NCBI GenBank assembly: GCA_028280065.1
Contig: JANQMN010000004.1
Location: 248,001-312,000, forward strand
Direction: 5' to 3'
Source: Hahella sp.
Lineage (GTDB): Bacteria > Pseudomonadota > Gammaproteobacteria > Pseudomonadales > Oleiphilaceae
DNA length: 64,000 bases
The position numbers were made by a program, and so were the translations under genes. Shown here piece by piece: positions 1 to 8,416 of this stretch (its first letter is position 1; every line of letters starts with the position of its first letter). Below the pieces are notes generated by a model. That model ran no database searches, had not been told where the DNA came from, and was given only the letters and a program-made list of their open reading frames with translations.

Positions 1-406
1 TTTCTGCGGTTCGAATCCCGCCAATCCATTCACACTGGATCAAACTAATGACTGGATATGGGCTTACTACGGCGGTATGTTTACATTTGAACAAGGGATC
101 ACGGCGTTTGGATTTGATTTCGTCAACCCGGAGTCAGATTCCACCAATGGCCCTGTTGTCTTAAATTCCCTTTCAAGCTCCTTGACTGCAAACGGCTCAT
201 TTTTCGGCATAGCTTCAGCAACCGGCGATTTTCTGGATACTGTGCAACTCGATTTTCCCGAAGGGTATTTAGGCTTAGACAATATCACTATGTCGACGAC
301 GTCTAATGGCATCCAAGTGTCTGAACCACCGGCAGTTGTTCTTTTTGTATTGGCTGTCTCAGGTTTATTTTGGTTCAGAAAATTCTATCGGAAGCAGCAA
401 AACTAA
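1..406 (+). CDS. PEP-CTERM-like surface/exported protein, 3' part
   Basis: The frame is open from base 2 to a TAA at 404-406, so the gene enters from the left and only its last ~134 residues are seen. The body is rich in Gly, Ser, Asp and Phe, with the pattern FGFDF ... FFGIAS ... LDNITMS found in many small beta-rich PEP-CTERM proteins. The C-terminus has the tripartite sorting-tag layout: a short motif (VSEPPA, with SEP in place of the usual PEP), one hydrophobic helix, then a basic tail (RKFYRKQQN). Such tags are cut by an exosortase in bacteria that make exopolysaccharide; that is family knowledge. The exact motif is off consensus, so an ordinary C-terminal membrane anchor is possible. 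A hairpin with a T-run follows the stop codon. Confidence 0.65.
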   Translation, partial: FCGSNPANPFTLDQTNDWIWAYYGGMFTFEQGITAFGFDFVNPESDSTNGPVVLNSLSSSLTANGSFFGIASATGDFLDTVQLDFPEGYLGLDNITMSTTSNGIQVSEPPAVVLFVLAVSGLFWFRKFYRKQQN

Positions 407-431
407 ACGTGAATCCTTACTACCCTTAATC

Positions 432-455
432 AGGCTCAGGCAGCAAAGCCTTTTT
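432..455 (+). terminator. Rho-independent terminator after the PEP-CTERM-like gene
   Basis: AGGCT (432-436) pairs with AGCCT (447-451), and the stem is followed by a run of T. It lies 26 bases past the stop of the plus-strand gene and reads in the right direction. The five-base-pair stem is short. Confidence 0.5.
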
Positions 456-457
456 GA

Positions 458-907
458 TCAGCACTCCCCACTTGCCGGAGGGGTAGTAACGACAAGAGTG
501 GCAGGGCTTGTTGAGGTAGATGCCTGCGTATAAGTGGCGAGGCAGGTGCCTACCGCGATAGTGGAGGTCGTCGGTGACGCATTGGCCGTAAATGCTATTT
601 CAGTTCCAGAAAACTGTGCGGCATCGCCCAGCGAAGCACGAGTGGGGTAACCATATCGGGTATCGATAGCGGTCCCTTCCAAACTGACTTGCCCGCTCAC
701 CAGGGTTGTTTCGTTTTCTATCAATGACTGCGCATGCACGATGTCGATAGCCGAACGCGCGGCCCCAACCGCCCCGCTAAAAACGGCGGCCCTGGCATTA
801 CCGGCCAGATCTGCAAATTTCGGCAACGCAAATGCTGCCAACACACCCAAAATAACGATCACCATAACCAGTTCAATTAAGGTAAAACCGGTTTGTCTTC
901 TACTCAT
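458..907 (-). CDS. MshA-like type IV pilin at the end of the MSHA operon
   Basis: A 149-residue type IVa prepilin. ATG at 907 is chosen over the longer reading because GGAGG (917-921) lies nine bases upstream, the same spacing as for mshA. The leader MSRRQTG ends at the PilD site, followed by [14 protein letters not shown] with Glu at +5, then the MshA-type block ALPKFADL. A pair of Cys residues near the C-terminus (GTCLA and the final GEC) could form the D-loop disulfide. It is clearly a paralogue of the mshA product at 7212-7664, but its C-terminal half is different. It lies after mshQ, where vibrio MSHA loci have no pilin. It could be an alternative major pilin or a minor pilin standing in for the missing MshB. 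Confidence 0.85.
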   Translation of the reverse strand: MSRRQTGFTLIELVMVIVILGVLAAFALPKFADLAGNARAAVFSGAVGAARSAIDIVHAQSLIENETTLVSGQVSLEGTAIDTRYGYPTRASLGDAAQFSGTEIAFTANASPTTSTIAVGTCLATYTQASTSTSPATLVVTTPPASGEC

Positions 908-964
908 AACTATAAACCTCCACGACCCCGACTTCCTCATGGCGCATCAGCATTTGAAATCCCA

Positions 965-3900
965 CTAATTCACTATCTCCCGCCAATAGATGATCCGGTC
1001 ATGCCCACGGTATTGACCGAATGTTGCTTGGGCTTTCGGTGAATCAACCGTGGCATCGCCGTCCCAATCAAAGTCCAACCAGGCGGGAACATCCAACTCA
1101 ACGTTCACCGAACCTTCATTGGTATTTCCCGGCGCGGTTAGTTCCAATAACTCTGTCTGCCCGCCGCTGAGGGTCGCCGAGCCACTGGTGCTGCCGTCCA
1201 CCTCTACTTCCGTTTCACCGGCATCAAGATTATCGGTAAAGTCTGCTAACGTGGTTGTCGTGGCCTCGACAACCGTACAGGTATCCGCCGTATTAAGCTG
1301 CCAGGCAGCGCCGTCCCAATACTCGACACTGATGGGCATGATCAGGTTTTCGACTTCCGGACCAAAGGCGTTTTCGAAGCGCAGGCGACCGTAACGGATT
1401 TCCGAACCTAAGATGTTCTCAATACTCAATCCGTCTTCACAAACAGAAGCGGCATTGGTTTGGAAACAGGCATCGCCATCCGTTAGCACCTCTTTCGCCA
1501 AATTAAGCGTAATGTCAGTATTAAAAGGTCCATCAGCGGCAATTGGAGAAGTATTTGCTCGATCATACGAAAAGCTGGTGTCATTAATGGTTACTGTCCC
1601 TTCTCCATCATAAGTTGTACCAAAACTTATCGATGCATCCTGCCCTACAAAATTAAGCACTGGGGCTGCACCGGCATTATCCGTATAGCTTCGTCCATCC
1701 TGCACCGCGATATTCATAAATAGGAAGAAATCGCCATCGTAGTTTAAGGTAGGCAGATCGAGTGCATTCATCCCTTTCACGGTGATTATTGGTTTAGTGT
1801 TGTAGTTAAAGGATTGGCTCTGATAAGCGAAAGTCCAGCTACTCGGCGGCGGGCAGCCTGATGGAGCAGCAAACGACGGGGAGTTTACGCTCATAGACAA
1901 GTAGGCAGGGAAAAATCGGCCAATGTTGATTGCTGTAGTTGAATCGACAGTCCTACCAAAATATGCGGGAGGAGAAGCGGTTAAGCTAAATACACCTACT
2001 TCGCTAATAGTTTGGTTTATTTGCTTGGTCCCTAAGTCGTCTTTCTCAATGTCCACCGTCGATTCCCCAAGGGTGCCAAGACTTCCTCCAAGAGCAGGAT
2101 CTGGTGCAACCAAACTACGACTTAGTTGAATCATTTCTGCTTGGTAGTTTGTTGCCACAGTCGCAATACTATCGGAACACTGGGCTTGTAGTTGCACGGA
2201 AAATTCATTGCCTGCGGCAACAAATTTGCTGCACTCCTCATAAGGCGGCGTGCACTCAGAGTTAGGCGTGACTACCGACAAATTCACTCTTTGCGGATTT
2301 ACGATAAAGGGAGTTTCTGTATTTCCCTCAAGTGCGTTTGGTGGACTTGTTTCATTGTAGGGTGGTTCGTCATGTTTGACGTTGACCGACAGAATCTCAC
2401 CAGCGTTTAAGTAGCCAATTTCAACAGTCGCACTACCGTCTTCAAAATTTAGATCTAGATTGTTGTTAAGGGGAAGGCTTGTTGCGTCAATGGGTACTCC
2501 ATTCATAGTCATTGTCGATGTCACATCATCAGCGGAACCAGGGCTTTCAGTCGGGTCTACATTGACTGTGAACCATGCCTTCATTTCTTTGTCACCATCA
2601 AACCCGGACAAAGTTTGACAATCAGTCTGGTCTTTAACCTGGCCGACCGCTCTCAAGGTCAGGGTATTCGATCCACCACAGGTAAAATCAGCTTCTCCCT
2701 CAATAGCAAATCCTTGAGTGCGAAAATCCGTTCCTGTTCCGGCAGTAGTGGTCACGTTTTCTGCCGCATCATTAGCAGTAACCCGCAAATCTGAATTTTC
2801 ATTTCGGTGAAACAAATAAACATTCCGCACTCCACTTTCGGTCCCGTCAAAATCAACTGACGTAACCGTGCTGCCGCCACTGGCAGCTAGATAGAACTCA
2901 CTAAGCGCATTTTCGTCAGTCGTCAGATTCACAGTGCCGACATAGTCTTCTTTTACGGTGACACCGTCGTCACACATAGCTTGAATACCTACAGTCGCAC
3001 GGGTTGACGGGCAGGCCAAGCCGTAGGTCGGCTGGGTAATAGCAAAGCTGCCCAAAGTACAAGAGGCACATTCCTGGGTAGTGAAAACCTCAATATCGAC
3101 ATTATCGATAGCAACATACTCCTCACCGCTGTCATAGCAGCAGCTTCCACCGGTTCCGGGATCGTCGACGACAAAGCGGATTTGTGCGTCCGCTTCCAGA
3201 TAATCGGCAAGATCGATATTGGCGGAACCGCCGGAACTCCCTGAAAACGTCTGCAGGGTTTGCCAACCCGTGGAACCGGAATAGGCTTGTACAAAAAACT
3301 CGTCGCTTCCATCGACACTGCCTTCGGGTGCGTAATCGAAGGTCAGCGTGGCCTGATCGAAAGACGACAAATCAAACGCCCTGGCCGCTGTCACCGTGGC
3401 GTTACTGTCGCCATATAAAATCAAGGTATCATCATAAACGCTGACTTCCCCGGTCAATGGACCGTCGCCGTCGCTTTCCTGCCAGGAACCGCTCCAGCTT
3501 AACGAGCCGTCATTGTTATCGTATAAGCCGGAACCATCGACAAATACTTCCACGTCATCGACTTCCAGGATTTCGTCGGAAGGCCCATAACAGCAGCTAC
3601 TGCCACTCTCGTCTTCGATCCGGAAACGAATGCGGGTATTGCTCGATATATAGGCGGAGATATCAAAAGTAAAAGGCCGAAAGACCAGGATATCGTTGTA
3701 AAGACGGGTGAGTTCCGTCCAACTTGAACCTCCGTTACTCGAAACCGATACGGTAATATTATCGTCTCCTTCAACCGTCGTGGAGCGCATTCTCAATCGC
3801 AAATAAGCTTGAGAATAGGACGAGAGATTCAATTCTCTTTCTGCGGAGGCGCGAACCAATGAGCCGCCGGATAGATTGTTACCGGTAAGTTCCAACTGCC

Positions 3901-4987
3901 CGCCGCTGACCCTGACATCTCCGCCGGAAGCTCCGTTTCCGTCGGGGTCCGTCTCAATCCAGTTCGTGGCCCAAGTCAAAGTGCCGTCATTGCGGCTATA
4001 GCTTGAGCTTGAGAAATTGTCGCGAAAGCTCCCTGGGCTGGCGGTAAACTCATCACGCACATTGCCGGCCAAACTGACGGTGTTGGCAGTCGTCAGTATC
4101 GGATCTTCCGAGCCGTTTTCAGAGTAGGTGCCGTCGGTGATATTAAAATTGACGCTGGCGGGTTGGTTGATGGTATACCCAAGGGTAATTGAGCCGTTAT
4201 CCGCCGCAACAAATTGATACTGTGCCTGGCCATTGCCAAGGTCCATGAATGAGCCTGGATTATTGCCGGACAGGAGTGTCCAGGAACCTTGATTCGTAGA
4301 TGACACCGAATCATAGGCGCTGATAATGACAGTTCCCTCATAGGTGGCAAACAGGTTATCGTCATCATCATGAGCAGTGATAACGATACTCTCTTCCTCA
4401 CAACTTACCCCAACCTGATCGTGGCTGATGGCAAAATGGTCCATAGAAGGAGGGGCGATCGGTGTTGCGTCGATAAGTAGATTGTCGACATAGAAAAAGT
4501 CATTATTACCCAAATCACCGGAAGTCCGAAAGCGAACGCCGGTGTTGGAGGTAATATAAGCCGTCATATCGAAGGAGTAGTTACCGGAGCCAAAATTCCC
4601 CCGAAAGCGATCTACTCGGTCCCAACCGGAACCATCATTCAGGTATATGCCAACCCAGTCGTCATTATCGTCAAATCCGCTTTCCCGGTAATTAAAACTG
4701 ATGGTTGCCGAAGAATAAGCACTTAAATCGAGATACCGGGAAATCCGGTTTCCGTCATCTTTAAGAATCAGCTCGCCGGATTCGATATAGATATCGCCGT
4801 CGGCCGGGTCATCGTCGTCACTGCCCTCATCCCAGCTGCCTGCCCAATTGCGATTACCATCATTATTGTTATAACCGACAGCATCAAAATTATCGGCAAA
4901 AGTATCGGCGTTTGCCATTTGCCCGGCCTGCAATACGAAAGATGCGATTACAGAAATAAGCAGTTTGCTGATCCACCGATAATGCAT
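965..4987 (-). CDS. mshQ: MSHA biogenesis protein MshQ, large modular adhesin-like protein
   Basis: A 1340-residue secreted protein with an N-terminal signal peptide (hydrophobic 7-21, cleavage near ANA at 25-27). ATG at 4987 overlaps the mshP stop by one base (TGATG). Three similar beta-rich modules are visible at about residues 30-173, 322-484 and 488-636, each with NDG...W...W.E near the start, a LSSYS/LSAYS segment, and a closing VDN/VDD/IDN. Modules 2 and 3 share a vicinal cysteine motif CCY (465-467, 616-618). Ig-like segments beginning HFAIS and SFAIT lie between and after them. The last ~250 residues carry the DUF6701 region typical of MshQ (IRYGRLRFENAFG). In known MSHA loci MshQ is the last gene and is thought to sit on the pilus or cell surface. 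Rich in Asp and Asn, suggesting calcium binding. Confidence 0.9.
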   Translation of the reverse strand: MHYRWISKLLISVIASFVLQAGQMANADTFADNFDAVGYNNNDGNRNWAGSWDEGSDDDDPADGDIYIESGELILKDDGNRISRYLDLSAYSSATISFNYRESGFDDNDDWVGIYLNDGSGWDRVDRFRGNFGSGNYSFDMTAYITSNTGVRFRTSGDLGNNDFFYVDNLLIDATPIAPPSMDHFAISHDQVGVSCEEESIVITAHDDDDNLFATYEGTVIISAYDSVSSTNQGSWTLLSGNNPGSFMDLGNGQAQYQFVAADNGSITLGYTINQPASVNFNITDGTYSENGSEDPILTTANTVSLAGNVRDEFTASPGSFRDNFSSSSYSRNDGTLTWATNWIETDPDGNGASGGDVRVSGGQLELTGNNLSGGSLVRASAERELNLSSYSQAYLRLRMRSTTVEGDDNITVSVSSNGGSSWTELTRLYNDILVFRPFTFDISAYISSNTRIRFRIEDESGSSCCYGPSDEILEVDDVEVFVDGSGLYDNNDGSLSWSGSWQESDGDGPLTGEVSVYDDTLILYGDSNATVTAARAFDLSSFDQATLTFDYAPEGSVDGSDEFFVQAYSGSTGWQTLQTFSGSSGGSANIDLADYLEADAQIRFVVDDPGTGGSCCYDSGEEYVAIDNVDIEVFTTQECASCTLGSFAITQPTYGLACPSTRATVGIQAMCDDGVTVKEDYVGTVNLTTDENALSEFYLAASGGSTVTSVDFDGTESGVRNVYLFHRNENSDLRVTANDAAENVTTTAGTGTDFRTQGFAIEGEADFTCGGSNTLTLRAVGQVKDQTDCQTLSGFDGDKEMKAWFTVNVDPTESPGSADDVTSTMTMNGVPIDATSLPLNNNLDLNFEDGSATVEIGYLNAGEILSVNVKHDEPPYNETSPPNALEGNTETPFIVNPQRVNLSVVTPNSECTPPYEECSKFVAAGNEFSVQLQAQCSDSIATVATNYQAEMIQLSRSLVAPDPALGGSLGTLGESTVDIEKDDLGTKQINQTISEVGVFSLTASPPAYFGRTVDSTTAINIGRFFPAYLSMSVNSPSFAAPSGCPPPSSWTFAYQSQSFNYNTKPIITVKGMNALDLPTLNYDGDFFLFMNIAVQDGRSYTDNAGAAPVLNFVGQDASISFGTTYDGEGTVTINDTSFSYDRANTSPIAADGPFNTDITLNLAKEVLTDGDACFQTNAASVCEDGLSIENILGSEIRYGRLRFENAFGPEVENLIMPISVEYWDGAAWQLNTADTCTVVEATTTTLADFTDNLDAGETEVEVDGSTSGSATLSGGQTELLELTAPGNTNEGSVNVELDVPAWLDFDWDGDATVDSPKAQATFGQYRGHDRIIYWREIVN

Positions 4988-5421
4988 CAATGCGCCCTCA
5001 CCTCAACCGCCCTGATAGCCTGCTTCCCGCCGCTACCACATGTCCCCGTGCTACGCAGAGTAAAATAAGATTCACCATCGACCACATCGATAGAACACTG
5101 CACTGTACCGGTGCAACCGGCCAGACCCGGCGTCGTAAAGCTTACGCTTGGCGTGACGCAAGCGGTGGGATCGGCCGGGATTGTCGGATCGCCGGTATTT
5201 ACAGGAAATAGCTCGACCAGAGCCGCTTGCAGGGCACTTTCGGCCGCGTAAAAGGCGCGGCTGGATTGCACATTGATCGAAACGCCTGCGGCTGTGGACT
5301 GTTCCAATTCGGTTATCGCAATTGCCAATAGCGCCAATATGACGATGATAAACAATGCCGCAGGAAGACCGACGCCTTTCTGTCTCTTCTTCCCTTTCGA
5401 GCCTGCTCTACTAGGGTACAT
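4987..5421 (-). CDS. mshP: MSHA biogenesis protein MshP (PilX-like)
   Basis: A 144-residue protein with an N-terminal positively charged stretch, then QKGVGLPAALFIIVILALLAIAI, which resembles a PilX/MshP-type prepilin-like helix without a canonical G|F..E site. The motif SSRAFYAAESALQAAL after the helix is characteristic of PilX/MshP minor components. Its start overlaps the end of mshO by 11 bases and its stop overlaps mshQ, so it is translated as part of the operon. Four cysteines in the C-terminal half probably form disulfides. Confidence 0.88.
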   Translation of the reverse strand: MYPSRAGSKGKKRQKGVGLPAALFIIVILALLAIAITELEQSTAAGVSINVQSSRAFYAAESALQAALVELFPVNTGDPTIPADPTACVTPSVSFTTPGLAGCTGTVQCSIDVVDGESYFTLRSTGTCGSGGKQAIRAVEVRAH

Positions 5422-6226
5422 TGCGTATCTGTACCTCTTGCTCCGTCTGCCAGCTATCTCCGCCGTCCTGTAGCATAAATCCGAAGTTCACAACCGCGTT
5501 GCGAATCAATGATGCCGGCGTGTAATTAAACACCGCCGCAACCGTTGAAATATTGTTCAGTAGCACGGCGCGGCTGCCACCACCGGGCGGTAATGCCGCC
5601 GCCGCATTAAACCCATAGCCCTGATAGCGATAAAGAAAGCCACTCTCCACACAAAGTGCTCTGGGTGAGTCGGCTATGTATATTCGGCGGGTCGGCGAAT
5701 CCGTAAGGAACTGATGGTTGCCACTTAGCGAAATCGTCACCTGGTTACTGCCTGTCGGCAGCGTCGCGGTAGCGCTGGTAATAGGGCCTGTACCGGAAGG
5801 AGTATAAAGAGCTGCGGTTGAACTGGGATATACCACCGCCCGTCCCGAAACCGCACTATCGAGTTGGGCGCCAACTGCGGTAATGGCGTTATCCGCAGCC
5901 GTCCGGGGAATTTCAATATAGTCCGTACCGGCAAGAATGGGAATATATTCAATGCAGGAGCGGCTTGCATTGAGCCGCACCGAATTCGGAATCGAGCGAC
6001 GGAGCTCCCTGGAAATACGTTCTGCTGCGGTAACTCCGGCAGTCGCCATTTGTTGACGCTCAGCGGTATCGACATAGCCGCCGACTGTGGTTGTAATAAA
6101 ACGGGTTACGCCGACACTCAGGATGCCTACTATAACGATTACAATGATTAACTCAGTTAAAGTGAATCCCCGTTGCGCCCGGACCAGCCAGCGACCGCTC
6201 AAACCGACAACTTTCGGGCCTGGCAT
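5411..6226 (-). CDS. mshO: MSHA minor pilin MshO
   Basis: A 271-residue minor prepilin with a long 20-residue leader ending RAQRG, followed by FTLTELIIVIVIVGILSVG with Glu at +5. The size, the segment VDTAERQQMATAGVTAAERISREL and the late Cys pair fit MshO, which resembles the pseudopilin GspJ/PilW. ATG at 6226 overlaps the mshD stop by one base. It probably forms part of the pilus-tip complex with MshC, MshD and MshP. Confidence 0.88.
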   Translation of the reverse strand: MPGPKVVGLSGRWLVRAQRGFTLTELIIVIVIVGILSVGVTRFITTTVGGYVDTAERQQMATAGVTAAERISRELRRSIPNSVRLNASRSCIEYIPILAGTDYIEIPRTAADNAITAVGAQLDSAVSGRAVVYPSSTAALYTPSGTGPITSATATLPTGSNQVTISLSGNHQFLTDSPTRRIYIADSPRALCVESGFLYRYQGYGFNAAAALPPGGGSRAVLLNNISTVAAVFNYTPASLIRNAVVNFGFMLQDGGDSWQTEQEVQIRNVP

Positions 6227-6723
6227 CAGAAGTTACCTTTATAGGCGGCGAAAGTCATGGCAGGGCCATCAACCGGCGTAACCGTCAAAGTCACCCGCTT
6301 TGCCATCGCATCGTCAACTCCGATCTCAACCCCAGCGCAAACCACCGATACCGTTACGCTATACCCGACATAGTTAGCGAATGCCGCTGTCGTCTGAGAG
6401 GAGGGAGACTCATTGAGACCATGATAATCATCGACATCGTCATAATCGTCGCGATCACTTTCTTCCGTATTTATATTACAGGTGGTCACCGGCGGAAATC
6501 CGCCGATTGGCGTGCTCTCATCGAAACGCTTGCCCAGGATTTCGTCCATGTAGGCTTGGGCCAGTTGAATACTGCGGTCTAACAACAACACATCGCTACT
6601 GCGGCCCACCGAACTACTGATAACGCTAACAATGGCAACCAGGGCAATCCCCAGAATGACAATGGAAATCACCAATTCCACCAGCGTTACACCGGTTTGC
6701 TTAGGAATCACAAACGCCTTCAT
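6226..6723 (-). CDS. mshD: MSHA minor pilin MshD
   Basis: A 165-residue minor prepilin. The ATG at 6723 (MKAFVIPKQTG) is preferred over an in-frame TTG two codons upstream. The mature protein begins VTLVELVISIVILGIAL, with Val instead of the usual Phe at +1 and Glu at +5. LAQAYMDEILGKRFDE is the MshD signature. The first codons overlap the end of mshC by 23 bases, indicating translational coupling. Confidence 0.87.
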   Translation of the reverse strand: MKAFVIPKQTGVTLVELVISIVILGIALVAIVSVISSSVGRSSDVLLLDRSIQLAQAYMDEILGKRFDESTPIGGFPPVTTCNINTEESDRDDYDDVDDYHGLNESPSSQTTAAFANYVGYSVTVSVVCAGVEIGVDDAMAKRVTLTVTPVDGPAMTFAAYKGNF

Positions 6724-7186
6724 AGGCAAATCCCAGTGGACTGATGCATATAGGAATCGTCTGACTGCCGGAGATACAGATCAGCGTATTGGTGGCGTTT
6801 CCACCAGGAGAAGTGGCGTCACCTTCTCGATTGAAGGTTAGGGTGAAGTTGCTCGAGCTTCCCCCACCGCATGACGTGGTACCAGAGTCTTTCCAGAAAA
6901 TAGAATTGCCGCTGATACCGTCTAGAGTTCGTTCTTCTTGGTAGGAACCCTGCTCAATTCGCAGTAAGATAGCATCACTGGTTTTTGTCACAGTGAAACT
7001 GGTGGTCGTGTCAATGGAACGACCAAGCGCAACCTGCTGAGCAAGTCGCGCTTGAGAAAGGATTTGATCGGCTACTGTGCGGTTTGTGTAGGAATCCTTT
7101 GAAGCGAATAAACCGATCCCAAGGACGGAAATAATGCTTACAAGCAGAAGGGTCAACACAACCTCTACAAGTGTGAACCCTCGCAT
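6701..7186 (-). CDS. mshC: MSHA minor pilin MshC
   Basis: A 161-residue prepilin with a three-residue leader (MRG) and mature N-terminus FTLVEVVLTLLLVSIISVLGIG. The length, the position right after mshA and the segment YTNRTVADQILSQARLAQQVALG match MshC, a GspH/FimT-type minor pilin. Four Cys in the C-terminal third probably make two disulfides. It starts 25 bases after the mshA stop. Confidence 0.87.
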   Translation of the reverse strand: MRGFTLVEVVLTLLLVSIISVLGIGLFASKDSYTNRTVADQILSQARLAQQVALGRSIDTTTSFTVTKTSDAILLRIEQGSYQEERTLDGISGNSIFWKDSGTTSCGGGSSSNFTLTFNREGDATSPGGNATNTLICISGSQTIPICISPLGFAYEGVCDS

Positions 7187-7211
7187 ACTGCTGAACTGGC
7201 TGGTTACTGCA

Positions 7212-7664
7212 TCAGCAGTCGTCAGTCAGTATGGTTGCGGAGGCCACCTGCCCGGTCGATGCACTATATACAAACGAACACTCGTTAGCAGTGCCATCTC
7301 CGTCACCATTTCCTACACCGCCGGTAAAAGAAATAGTCCCGGAAGTATTGGTGAAGTCTCCGCTAAACTGCGCTGCAGCGCTAATACCCGCAGCGTTAGC
7401 TGTTGGATACCCTTGGGCGCTCATGGTCACCACTTGCCCATCAAGGTTGACGTCTTGGCTCGCAACGCTTCCGTCAACCAACCACTGGGCATGGGCAATT
7501 GCCGCAGCAGACCTTGTAGCGCCAATCGCGCCTTCCAGGGTTGCCTCACGTGCTTCACTGGACAAATCCGCAAACTTAGGCAATGCAAAAGCCGCCAAAA
7601 TACCCAAAATTACGATGACCATCACCAGTTCAATCAAAGTAAAACCGGCTTGTTGATTTTTCAT
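7212..7664 (-). CDS. mshA: Major MSHA pilin MshA
   Basis: A 150-residue prepilin: leader MKNQQAG, then [27 protein letters not shown], the MshA signature. ATG at 7664 is selected because GGAGG at 7674-7678 is nine bases upstream; the ATG at 7670 would be only three bases away. Two Cys near the end (ANECSF and the final DDC) form the expected D-loop. The 156-bp upstream gap and the strong ribosome site fit a highly expressed major pilin within a longer operon. No mshB lies between it and mshF, unlike the vibrio order. Confidence 0.92.
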   Translation of the reverse strand: MKNQQAGFTLIELVMVIVILGILAAFALPKFADLSSEAREATLEGAIGATRSAAAIAHAQWLVDGSVASQDVNLDGQVVTMSAQGYPTANAAGISAAAQFSGDFTNTSGTISFTGGVGNGDGDGTANECSFVYSASTGQVASATILTDDC

Positions 7665-7700
7665 GAGCATATTCCTCCACACTAGATAGTTATTAATTTC

Positions 7701-7706
7701 AGTATA
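7701..7706 (-). promoter_or_regulatory. Candidate -10 box of an internal mshA promoter
   Basis: On the minus strand TATACT lies about 37 bases before the mshA start, leaving a leader of about 30 bases that contains the GGAGG ribosome site. It sits in the only sizeable gap of the operon. No convincing -35 box is seen at 16-18 bases, so activator dependence or chance match are both possible. Confidence 0.35.
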
Positions 7707-7820
7707 GACAAGCCCTTAGCGGGGGTTTGTAAATTTTTGAAATTGTTAGACTCTTTTTTGTAGCTTTGTGCGCCTTTGTGTAGAACCTTAGAACCTCGGG
7801 TGAGATTTTCAGGCGGCAGA

Positions 7821-8390
7821 TTACCCACTTTCCTCCCGGCGCTGGTGTTGAGACATTCTTACCTCGCCACTCTCCACGTTGTACAACAGGGTAAAATTAT
7901 CTTGCGCAGCGGTGCCGACCTGATAAACACAGACGGTGCTGACCGCTACCACATTCACTTGTAAGTTCGCTGCATGCACTAGGCTTTCACCGGGTTTCCG
8001 GACCTCATCGAGACTGTAGTCCTTGCCAATCCGAAAGTTATCCAGCAAGGAAAAAAAGACTTCCCGGCAACCTTGTTCCGTTACTTTCGAGTCAGTCGCC
8101 ACGCCGGTCACCGCCACCGGCCAGCCCTGCTCGTTCAAATTCAAGTCGTTGTTGCCGAAGCCCGGTAGATCCGTCACCCCTACCGGACGCCCGGCGGCGA
8201 TCCAGGCGGTTTGGACATAGCGCAGAGCATTGACAAAATTCGACCGGACCTGCTCGGCTTTGAACTCTTCAGCTTCGTCGACAAACCCCTCATAAGCCCG
8301 CAGAAAGAGATAGCCCAATAGCAGCAATACCCCCACCACCAGCCACAGTTCGACACTGACGAATGATTTACCTATTCGGCTTTCCGCCAT
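7821..8390 (-). CDS. mshF: MSHA biogenesis protein MshF
   Basis: A 189-residue protein with one N-terminal transmembrane helix (about residues 14-29) and a mostly periplasmic remainder. It lies between mshG and mshA, the mshF position. The helix lacks the prepilin G|FTLxE motif, so it is not a pilin here, though FVSVELWLVVGVLLLL looks like a degenerate pilin helix. Function in the family is not established. The assignment rests mainly on position and topology. Confidence 0.72.
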   Translation of the reverse strand: MAESRIGKSFVSVELWLVVGVLLLLGYLFLRAYEGFVDEAEEFKAEQVRSNFVNALRYVQTAWIAAGRPVGVTDLPGFGNNDLNLNEQGWPVAVTGVATDSKVTEQGCREVFFSLLDNFRIGKDYSLDEVRKPGESLVHAANLQVNVVAVSTVCVYQVGTAAQDNFTLLYNVESGEVRMSQHQRREESG

Positions 8391-8416
8391 AGCGATCTAC
8401 TTATTTCCTGTCCGGA

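Noticed and set aside
1-30. Resemblance to a tRNA T-arm (GGTTCGAATCCCGCC)
   Set aside because: Only the innermost two pairs of a T-stem form, no CCA follows at the right place, and the bases lie in an open frame that continues into the PEP-CTERM-like protein.
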